Shown here: piece by piece, positions 1 to 5,871 of the stretch | How positions within the stretch are numbered: the first letter of the stretch is position 1 | How the letters are laid out: each line of letters starts with the position of its first letter | NCBI GenBank assembly: GCA_030592355.1 | Contig: JAUVJE010000084.1 | Location: 1 to 9,564 of the forward strand | DNA: 9,564 nucleotides | Source: Clostridia bacterium | GTDB taxonomy: Bacteria; Bacillota; Clostridia; DUPQ01 | Reading direction: 5' to 3' | The notes under the pieces: generated by a model | The model's input: the letters and a program-made list of their open reading frames with translations, nothing else | Told to the model about the DNA's origin: nothing | Database searches by the model: none | Made by a program: the position numbers and the translations under genes

Positions 1-1076
1 TAAATGCATTCTTTGCAAGTATTGTCCTTGGCGGTATATCATGGCAAATCGTAATAACGGCAATCTTAATAGAAGGTCTGATATTTATTCTATTAACTCT
101 TTTCAAGTTCAGAGAAGCCATCGTTAACGCAATCCCCAAAAACCTTAAATATGCCATTACAGCAGGTATTGGTTTATTTATTGCTGTCATCGGGCTTGGC
201 AGTGCAAATATAGAAATGGGAGCCAACTTATTGGCACCCCAGACCGTATTAGCCTTTGTAGGATTGCTTCTTATTGGAGTTATGTTGCATTTCAAAGTTA
301 AAGGCGCGATATTATGGGGCATTTTGGCAACCTATATTTTAGGCATCGGCGCACAGGCAATCGGTTGGTATGTTCCCGATCCGGCTGTCGGCACATTTAG
401 TCTTTATCCTTCGGCAATTATTTCAATGCCACCGTCCCTTGCACCACTATTCTTCAAATTTGATTTTGCCGGTGCATGGAAATTAGGTTTAGATTTCCTT
501 ATAATTGTTTTTGTTTTCTTAATGGTTGATATGTTTGATACCATCGGAACTTTGGTTGGTGTTTCCAGCCAGGCAAATCTACTAGATGAAAAAGGCCAGC
601 TTCCGAATATCAAGGGCGCTTTAATGGCTGATGCCGTTGGTACAACCGCCGGTGCTGTTTTAGGAACATCGACGGTTACAAGTTATATTGAAAGCGCTGC
701 AGGCGTAGCAGAAGGAGGAAGAACAGGTTTGACTTCCGTAGCAACCGCAGGTATGTTTGTCATCGCGTTATTCTTCTCACCAATATTCCTGGCTGTTCCT
801 GCTTTTGCAACGGCTCCTGCTCTTATCATTGTAGGACTCATGATGATGAAGGCAATTAAGAACATCGATTTTACCGATTACTCAATCGCAATTCCCGCTT
901 TCCTTACAATCATTATTATGCCTATTGTCAGCAGTATAGCAGACGGCATGATGTTCGGTTTTATTGCTTACACAATACTCCAGCTCATCAGTAAAAAGGG
1001 CAAAGACCTGCATCCGATGATGTATGTTATAGTTGTGTTGTTCATGCTTAAATTATTAATTCCGTTATTCCAATAA
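1..1076 (+). CDS. NCS2-family purine (guanine/hypoxanthine, AzgA/PbuG-like) permease, 5'-truncated by window edge
   Basis: The reading frame is open from base 3 to the TAA at 1074-1076, giving 357 visible residues. The first in-frame ATG (216) lies inside conserved protein, so it is not the true start; about 80 to 120 N-terminal residues should lie left of the window, given a usual family length of about 430 to 480. The visible part has many hydrophobic membrane segments. It carries the AzgA-type signatures: NAIPKNLKYAI followed by AGIGLFIA near the left edge, and the block DMFDTIGTLVGVSSQA, then TTAGAVLGTSTVTSYIES and GVAEGGRTGLTS, which in this family forms the substrate-binding and re-entrant helix region. 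The family imports guanine, hypoxanthine or adenine by proton symport at the cytoplasmic membrane. Exact base specificity cannot be read from the sequence. Any promoter or purine riboswitch would be outside the window. Transcription ends at the hairpin at 1097-1124. Confidence 0.93.
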   Translation, partial: NAFFASIVLGGISWQIVITAILIEGLIFILLTLFKFREAIVNAIPKNLKYAITAGIGLFIAVIGLGSANIEMGANLLAPQTVLAFVGLLLIGVMLHFKVKGAILWGILATYILGIGAQAIGWYVPDPAVGTFSLYPSAIISMPPSLAPLFFKFDFAGAWKLGLDFLIIVFVFLMVDMFDTIGTLVGVSSQANLLDEKGQLPNIKGALMADAVGTTAGAVLGTSTVTSYIESAAGVAEGGRTGLTSVATAGMFVIALFFSPIFLAVPAFATAPALIIVGLMMMKAIKNIDFTDYSIAIPAFLTIIIMPIVSSIADGMMFGFIAYTILQLISKKGKDLHPMMYVIVVLFMLKLLIPLFQ

Positions 1077-1096
1077 ACATAAGAAGAAACAAAACT

Positions 1097-1124
1097 AAAG
1101 GAGGGCTTTTGCCCTCCTTTTTTT
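1097..1124. terminator. Rho-independent terminator after the permease gene, possibly bidirectional
   Basis: A perfect 10-bp stem, AAAGGAGGGC (1097-1106) and GCCCTCCTTT (1111-1120), has a TTTT loop and runs into a T tract ending at 1124. It lies 20 nt after the permease stop. Read on the minus strand, the stem is preceded by A's and followed by TTTAGTTTTG, so it can also stop transcription from the convergent oxidoreductase gene. A weaker second minus-strand hairpin, CCAGA/TCTGG (1142-1158) followed by a T-rich run, lies between the two genes and may help. Confidence 0.92.
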
Positions 1125-1161
1125 ACATTTCAAAAATCATCCCAGAGGTGATTTCTGGATT

Positions 1162-2358
1162 TTAGGTTGGAGCAGGACCAAAATCTGGGATTTCCAGCAG
1201 TTTTCCGCCCTGCACGGCTGAATCATGGGCTATAAGGCCGGGCATCATGTACCGGGCTGCCTGCCATACATTATTTGCCGGCATAAGACCATTTTCCACA
1301 CATGTTATAAAATCATGAATCAGGAAATGATGGGAGCCGCGATGGCCGTTTCTCTCTCCCTGATATTCTTTTGGTAAAGATTTTACATTCTGTATCGGAG
1401 CAACTCCAAGATGTGTTCCATCTTCTGATTGTACTTTAGCCATAAGATTACTGTTTCCGGCAAGTTCTGTTTTTAATGGATTGGGTGCGCATTTAATTAA
1501 TTCATCTACAAAGATATGTCCATCTCTCTCTTTGGTTATCCACACCGCCCCATGTCTGTTGTGTTCAAAACTTCCTTCTGTGCCAAAAAGAGACATCCTG
1601 ACGGTTCCGGGATGACCGATTCTTCTAAACTCATTTATCCTTGTTGAACTGCCGTCCGACATTCTGAACAATGCAGATTCATTGCTGAATTCATTATTCC
1701 ACTTGTTAACACCCTTTTTATACAATCCGTCTTTATGGTTATCTATAAAACCCTGACACGATACATGGATCATATGAGCTCCGGTTACCGAAATTATACA
1801 ACTGGTGGAGTGAGTAGGATAATACATGGGCGGGTTGCCTGCAATCTTTTTCCAATCTTTGCCGCCGCGCCATTTTTTAACATCATAAAGACCGTGGTCC
1901 ATATCATGATAGTACTCTCCCTCACCATATACTATCCGCCCGAATTTACCCTTTTGAAATTGTTGCCTGCAGTATATGACTTCCGGGTAATAGTAGCTGG
2001 TTTCGCCAATCATATATATCTTTTTGGTTTTTTTAACAGCTTTCACAAGATTTGCCACTTCATTCATCGTAAGACCCGCGGGAACCGCTGAATAGACGTT
2101 CTTTCCTGCATAAAGGGCTTTCTCTGCCTGGGGACCATGCATCCAGTTCTGGGTAAATATTGCAATTGAGTCCACGCCAGTTTCCAGTAGGGCATCAAGA
2201 GACGGGGATCCTTTTGATATGTTGAATTTTTTAAGATTATCTTCAAGTTTTTTACTGTCGATATCACAGAGGATTACTTCTTCCACCGAGGGGTGTCGTT
2301 TAAAAAGGGGAATGAAATTCTGTGCAAACGCACCTGTTCCTACAATGCCAATTTTCAT
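1162..2358 (-). CDS. Gfo/Idh/MocA-family NAD(P)-binding protein (GH109-like subgroup), substrate unknown
   Basis: This 398-residue protein has an N-terminal Rossmann fold (residues 1 to about 125) starting with the dinucleotide motif GTGAFA (GxGxxA, G7/G9/A12) and an acidic residue after strand 2 (CDID, 31-34) that suggests NAD preference. The C-terminal part is the alpha/beta domain of the family. At the position of the usual (C)EKP motif it reads SAVP (90-93), so the catalytic lysine of classical sugar dehydrogenases is absent. It also has YPTH (180-183), which resembles the YPTH stretch of GH109 NAD-dependent glycosidases, and GET.YYYPE (118-126). Likely roles are an NAD-using sugar or sugar-derivative dehydrogenase, or a redox-mechanism glycosidase; I cannot choose between them. 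No signal peptide is seen, so it should be cytoplasmic. It is a single-gene unit with a good RBS (GGAGGTG, 2363-2369) ahead of its ATG. No sugar transporter or kinase is adjacent. Confidence 0.88.
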   Translation of the reverse strand: MKIGIVGTGAFAQNFIPLFKRHPSVEEVILCDIDSKKLEDNLKKFNISKGSPSLDALLETGVDSIAIFTQNWMHGPQAEKALYAGKNVYSAVPAGLTMNEVANLVKAVKKTKKIYMIGETSYYYPEVIYCRQQFQKGKFGRIVYGEGEYYHDMDHGLYDVKKWRGGKDWKKIAGNPPMYYPTHSTSCIISVTGAHMIHVSCQGFIDNHKDGLYKKGVNKWNNEFSNESALFRMSDGSSTRINEFRRIGHPGTVRMSLFGTEGSFEHNRHGAVWITKERDGHIFVDELIKCAPNPLKTELAGNSNLMAKVQSEDGTHLGVAPIQNVKSLPKEYQGERNGHRGSHHFLIHDFITCVENGLMPANNVWQAARYMMPGLIAHDSAVQGGKLLEIPDFGPAPT

Positions 2359-2379
2359 AAAACACCTCCATTACATTAA

Positions 2380-2409
2380 ATAATAGCATATGTTACTGAT
2401 GAATTTTAA
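2380..2409 (-). promoter_or_regulatory. Possible extended -10 promoter of the Gfo/Idh/MocA gene
   Basis: On the minus strand TGC-TATTAT (TATTAT at 2380-2385, TGC at 2386-2388) forms an extended -10 element. A weak -35, TTAAAA (2404-2409), lies 18 nt upstream. The predicted leader is only about 14 nt and holds the RBS, so the fit is tight. This is a consensus match only. Confidence 0.35.
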
Positions 2410-2497
2410 ATACGTTTTCCATTAATCCGCTTTGGTTTTTGTTCCCATTTATATCTCAAGGGTAATAATATGTATATAATATAAGGGGAGCTGTCAT

Positions 2498-3403
2498 ATG
2501 CATACTCATCATGTATATAACCACGGCCGCGAAAGTCAAAGAAATATCGGTATTGCGTTCTTATTGAATGCTGTTTTTGTTGTAATAGAAATAGTTGGCG
2601 GCCTTATGACAAACAGTATTGCAATTTTATCTGACGCGGTTCATGATTTGGGCGACAGTCTGACACTGGGATTGTCTTGGATACTTGAAAAACGTTCCGG
2701 TAAAGAAAGCAATTCGAAATATACTTATGGTTATAAGCGTCTTTCGCTTGTCGGCGCCCTTATGAATGCAGTTGTGCTCATGGTTGGCTCGGGTTTTATA
2801 ATAGCCAATGCCGTACCGCGTATTTTTTCTCCTGAACCTATTGAGGCAAAAGGCATGATATTCCTTGCCGTTCTTGGTATATTGATTAACGGCGCCGCGG
2901 TAATCCGGTTAAAACGGGGAACAAAGATTGCTGAGAGGGTTGTGACTCTGCACCTTTTAGAAGATGTGCTCGGTTGGGTAGCCGTTCTATTCGTCAGTAT
3001 AATCCTTCTATTTGTAGATATCCCCGTCCTGGACCCAATTTTATCCTTGCTGATAACTGCTTTTGTTCTTAAGAACATAATTCAGAATTTTGGCCAAATT
3101 ATAAAAATATTCCTTCAGGCGGTGCCCGAGGGCTATGATATTTCAAATATTGAGAGCAGGATACTTAAACTACATCCCATGGTTAAAGAAATCCACGGAA
3201 CAAAGCTTTGGACGCTTGACGGTGACAGTAATATTATGACTTCCCATCTGTCTTTGCAAAATGAACCCGGAATCAACGAACTTGTCAATTTGAAGCGCTC
3301 TGTAAAAAACACACTTCATGAAATGGGCATTGACGATGTTACCATAGAGATAGAGCCCATTGATAATTGCTCTAACACCTTCTTTAGGTACGGACATAAA
3401 TAA
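2498..3403 (+). CDS. Cation diffusion facilitator family transporter (CzcD/ZitB-like)
   Basis: This 301-residue integral membrane protein exports divalent metals, most likely Zn2+ (also Co2+ or Cd2+ in relatives), from the cytoplasm by proton antiport. The N terminus is histidine-rich (HTHHVYNHG, residues 2-10), as in many CzcD-type members. About six membrane helices span residues 17 to 195. The metal site is visible as HxxxD in TM2 (H49 and D53, in SDAVHDLGDS) and HxxxD in TM5 (H152 and D156, in LHLLEDVLG); the paired-histidine site is the pattern typical of the Zn-type group. TM3 is preceded by the conserved YTYGYKR (75-81). Residues from about 200 form the cytoplasmic regulatory domain, including the motif VKEIHGTKLWTL and a tail with H300. 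The ATG has an AAGGGGAG RBS (2483-2490) at 7-nt spacing. No metal-sensing repressor gene or clear operator is seen nearby. There is no terminator before the next promoter, so read-through into ispE is possible. Confidence 0.93.
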   Translation: MHTHHVYNHGRESQRNIGIAFLLNAVFVVIEIVGGLMTNSIAILSDAVHDLGDSLTLGLSWILEKRSGKESNSKYTYGYKRLSLVGALMNAVVLMVGSGFIIANAVPRIFSPEPIEAKGMIFLAVLGILINGAAVIRLKRGTKIAERVVTLHLLEDVLGWVAVLFVSIILLFVDIPVLDPILSLLITAFVLKNIIQNFGQIIKIFLQAVPEGYDISNIESRILKLHPMVKEIHGTKLWTLDGDSNIMTSHLSLQNEPGINELVNLKRSVKNTLHEMGIDDVTIEIEPIDNCSNTFFRYGHK

Positions 3404-3432
3404 TTGACAGGATAAACCTTACTAAATATAAT
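3404..3432 (+). promoter_or_regulatory. Perfect-consensus sigma-A promoter for the ispE operon
   Basis: TTGACA (3404-3409), exactly 17 nt, then TATAAT (3427-3432): both hexamers and the spacing match the housekeeping consensus. The -35 begins at the base directly after the TAA stop of the CDF gene. The predicted start near 3439 gives a leader of about 54 nt ending in the GAGGA RBS (3484-3488) before the ATG of ispE at 3493. Confidence 0.88.
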
Positions 3433-3492
3433 TCTTTTTATAGTGTGCCTCGTATTTGACGAGTGTAATTTTATTAATTTCCCGAGGATAAA

Positions 3493-4353
3493 ATGATTAA
3501 AGAAAAAGCATATGCAAAAATAAACCTTGGTCTTGATATAATCAGGAAACGTTCTGACGGTTATCACGATATCGACACCATTATGCAAACGGTTTCTTTG
3601 TACGACGATATTTATTTAAAAAAACATCCGGGGATAATAATAAGCTGTTCCGACCCAAATATTCCATTGCATGAATCCAACACCGCTTACAAGGCGGCTA
3701 TGGCCTTTTTTAAAAAGCACAGGCTGGATATTTCACAAGAGGGCGTTCATATAATAATTGAAAAGCACATACCGTCGCAGGCAGGCCTTGGCGGCGGAAG
3801 CAGCGATGCCGCAGCAGTACTGCGCGGGCTTAATAAACTGTATTGTACTAATTATGGCACATCAATTTTGGGAGAATTAGCACTGGAAGTTGGTTCTGAT
3901 GTTCCTTTTTGTATAAACGGCGGAACACAAAGGGCAAGGGGCAGAGGAGAGGAACTTACTGAGTTGCCTCTTTTTGAGAAAATTTATTTTGTAATCGCAA
4001 TGCCCGATGAATTCGTAGATACGGCTCATGCATATTCATTATATAAGGATGGCAAATCTACTTTTCACCCTAACATTGATTCTATCGAAACCGCTCTTAA
4101 TGAACGTAACTTTAAAAAGCTTTGCACCTGCTTAAACAATGCTTTTGAGGAATTGATTTTCCCCGAAAAACCGGGTATTGTCAAAACAAAGCATGATATA
4201 CTTGACACAGGTGCATCGGCTGCACTGATGACAGGCAGCGGGGCGGCGGTTTACGGCATTTTTGATTCGCAAAAGAAAGCACAATCAGCCTTTACTTCTC
4301 TTAAAGGCAAATATCGGGTTTATTTAGCTAAGCCCCTGGGAGGAATTTTTTGA
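3493..4353 (+). CDS. ispE: 4-diphosphocytidyl-2-C-methyl-D-erythritol kinase
   Basis: IspE phosphorylates the 2-OH of CDP-methylerythritol with ATP, the fourth step of the MEP route to isopentenyl diphosphate, in the cytosol. The 286 residues match the family length. The N terminus has AYAKINLGLDI with catalytic Lys9. Next comes DGYHDIDTIMQTV (22-34), then the GHMP glycine-rich ATP loop PSQAGLGGGSSDAA (94-107), the catalytic Asp136 in GSDVPFC (134-140), and the C-terminal MTGSGAAVYGIF (246-257), which closes the phosphate site. It is the first gene of a four-gene operon directly under a consensus promoter. The RBS CGAGGA sits 5 to 6 nt before the ATG. Its 3' end contains the RBS of acpS, and its TGA stop overlaps the acpS start. 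The usual purR or spoVG neighbours of Gram-positive ispE are not present here. Confidence 0.97.
   Translation: MIKEKAYAKINLGLDIIRKRSDGYHDIDTIMQTVSLYDDIYLKKHPGIIISCSDPNIPLHESNTAYKAAMAFFKKHRLDISQEGVHIIIEKHIPSQAGLGGGSSDAAAVLRGLNKLYCTNYGTSILGELALEVGSDVPFCINGGTQRARGRGEELTELPLFEKIYFVIAMPDEFVDTAHAYSLYKDGKSTFHPNIDSIETALNERNFKKLCTCLNNAFEELIFPEKPGIVKTKHDILDTGASAALMTGSGAAVYGIFDSQKKAQSAFTSLKGKYRVYLAKPLGGIF
4338..4352 (+). promoter_or_regulatory. RBS and TTG start that fix the beginning of acpS inside ispE
   Basis: GGGAGG (4338-4343) lies 6 nt before TTG (4350-4352). The TTG shares two bases with the ispE stop TGA (4351-4353), giving a TTGA junction equivalent to the common ATGA coupling. The first codons after TTG encode KITCGTDIVEIDRI, the expected AcpS N terminus, so no later start is acceptable. 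Confidence 0.88.
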
Positions 4354-4745
4354 AAATTACCTGCGGTACAGATATAGTCGAAATAGACAGAATAAAAAAG
4401 GCAGTTAATAAAACGGTTTCGTTTCTCAACCGGATTTATACTCTTAACGAGCAAGAATATTGTATAGGTAAAAAAGCAGGCAGATACAGCAGCCTTGCTG
4501 CCAGGTTTGCCGCAAAAGAGGCTGTGGCAAAAGCTTTCGGTACCGGCATGGGCCAAAAAGCCGCTCCTTTGGAAATCGAAATTCTTAATGACCCGCAAGG
4601 CAAACCGTATGTCTCTCTAAAAGGTTCGGCAAAAGAAACATTTGAAGAAATAGATGCAGAAAAAATCGACATCAGCCTATCCCATGGCCGCGATTATGCC
4701 GTTGCTTTTGCTGTAATAATGTACAAAGAGGATATTCATGGATAA
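4350..4745 (+). CDS. acpS: Holo-[acyl-carrier-protein] synthase
   Basis: AcpS transfers 4'-phosphopantetheine from CoA to the serine of apo-ACP, activating it for fatty acid synthesis. The 131 residues are slightly longer than the typical 120 to 126. The family motifs are complete: GTDIVEIDRI (6-15) with Mg-binding Asp8, then RIYTLNEQEYC (28-38), then AARFAAKEAVAKAFGTG (50-66) with the metal-binding Glu57 and Lys61, and the C-terminal ISLSHGRDYAVAFAV (108-122), whose Ser-His follows the family pattern. It starts with TTG, overlaps ispE by 4 nt and overlaps the next gene by 8 nt, so its translation is probably coupled to both neighbours. Acting on ACP, it has no direct mechanistic link to the nuclease genes downstream; co-transcription with ispE looks like a housekeeping arrangement. 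Confidence 0.96.
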   Translation: MKITCGTDIVEIDRIKKAVNKTVSFLNRIYTLNEQEYCIGKKAGRYSSLAARFAAKEAVAKAFGTGMGQKAAPLEIEILNDPQGKPYVSLKGSAKETFEEIDAEKIDISLSHGRDYAVAFAVIMYKEDIHG

Positions 4746-5871
4746 AATTACATTCTTTCATTGCGCGGATCTCCATCTTGATACTCCGTTTCGAACCTTG
4801 GCGTCAAAACCGGGGTTGCCTGCCTTGCGCAGAAGGGAAATTTTCAACAGCCTGGCACGCCTTGTTGAGAAGGCAAAAACAGAAAAGCCTGATTATCTTT
4901 TCGTTGCAGGTGATTTATTCGAGCACGAATATACCGGTTTGCGTACGATTTCCGCCGTAAACGGGCTTTTTTCATCTATTCCGGACATAAAAGTCATCAT
5001 GATAGCCGGGAACCACGATCCCGAAGCCGTTAATTCTCATTACAGGACTTATAAATGGAGCAACAATGTTCTTTTTATAAGCAGCGACACTGACAGTATC
5101 TATTTTAAAGATAACAACACAGAAATTTTCGGACTTGGTTGGGTTTCCGGAACCGGACAGGCAGCCAGCTTGGAAACCATGGATTTACAGGATGACAGAA
5201 TAAATGTCCTTTTGTTCCACGGTGACGCGGATCTTCAGATAGGCAGCCGCGACTATAATTCAATTTCATCACACCTTCTTAGGTCAAAAGGCTTTGACTA
5301 TGTTGCCGCAGGACATAACCATAAGAAAAAAACGGGTGAAGGCAGCGGGATTTTTTATAATCCCGGAAGTCTTGAACCACTTGGATTTGATGAACCGGGA
5401 GCCCATGGTTTCTTTTCGGGAACCATTATTAAAAACTCCGGACCAGAGGTTGAATTCCGGGCAAACACAAAAACATTATACGAAACACTGGCAATAGATA
5501 TAAGCGAATACGATAGCAACCAGCAGGTTATTAACTCGATAAAACCCTTGCTAAAGTCTGAAGACCGGCTTTATAAGATTGTTCTCACCGGAAACAAACC
5601 CCTTGACTACAGCCCGGACATTTCACTTTTAGAGAAGGATTTTTCAAGCTCAGTGCTTTTTGCAAAAGTCCGGGATGAATCACATGTTTTTGTATCTATC
5701 GACGAACTGTCGGTTATGAAAGGTCTTAAGGGCCTCTTCACTCGACAAATTCTGAAAAAGATGGAAACTGCTGCTGATGAAGATAAAGCTTTGCTTGAAA
5801 AAGCCCTATATTTTGGAATAGAGGCTATTGATAACGGTAAAATAGAACGGGCTGGCGGTGAAGGTTTATGA
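4738..5871 (+). CDS. Metallophosphoesterase, YhaO/SbcD/Mre11-like DNA exonuclease
   Basis: This 377-residue protein has the full calcineurin-like metal-binding set: D11 and H13 (FHCADLHLDTPF), D59 (VAGDLFE), N92-H93 (IAGNHDPE), H161 (LLFHGD) and H193/H195 (AAGHNH). FYNPGSLEPLGFDEPGAHG (206-224) is characteristic of the YhaO branch of the SbcD/Mre11 family. These are two-metal (usually Mn2+) nucleases that process DNA ends with an SMC-like ATPase. From about residue 240 the protein forms the capping and ATPase-binding part, with a helical C terminus (about 328-365). It is somewhat shorter than Bacillus YhaO (about 400 residues). The ATG at 4738 has RBS AGAGGA (4727-4732) at 5-nt spacing and lies within the end of acpS. 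Its stop overlaps the ATPase start as ATGA, which supports a two-subunit complex. Confidence 0.92.
   Translation: MDKITFFHCADLHLDTPFRTLASKPGLPALRRREIFNSLARLVEKAKTEKPDYLFVAGDLFEHEYTGLRTISAVNGLFSSIPDIKVIMIAGNHDPEAVNSHYRTYKWSNNVLFISSDTDSIYFKDNNTEIFGLGWVSGTGQAASLETMDLQDDRINVLLFHGDADLQIGSRDYNSISSHLLRSKGFDYVAAGHNHKKKTGEGSGIFYNPGSLEPLGFDEPGAHGFFSGTIIKNSGPEVEFRANTKTLYETLAIDISEYDSNQQVINSIKPLLKSEDRLYKIVLTGNKPLDYSPDISLLEKDFSSSVLFAKVRDESHVFVSIDELSVMKGLKGLFTRQILKKMETAADEDKALLEKALYFGIEAIDNGKIERAGGEGL

Noticed and set aside
1099..1105. AGGAGGG at the end of the permease transcript as a ribosome binding site
   Set aside because: It is one arm of the terminator stem and no start codon follows at usable spacing.
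1735..2091. 118-residue plus-strand reading frame inside the Gfo/Idh/MocA gene
   Set aside because: It is antisense to a well-supported gene, has no RBS and no family resemblance.
2475..2480. TATAAT just upstream of the CDF gene as its -10 element
   Set aside because: It ends 2 nt before the RBS (2483-2490), so transcription would start inside the RBS, and no -35 is seen 16 to 18 nt upstream. The true promoter of this gene is not identified.
3448..3463. Small hairpin CTCGT/ACGAG in the ispE leader as an attenuator or riboswitch
   Set aside because: The stem is only 5 bp with no T tract directly after it, and the 54-nt leader is too short for any known riboswitch class.
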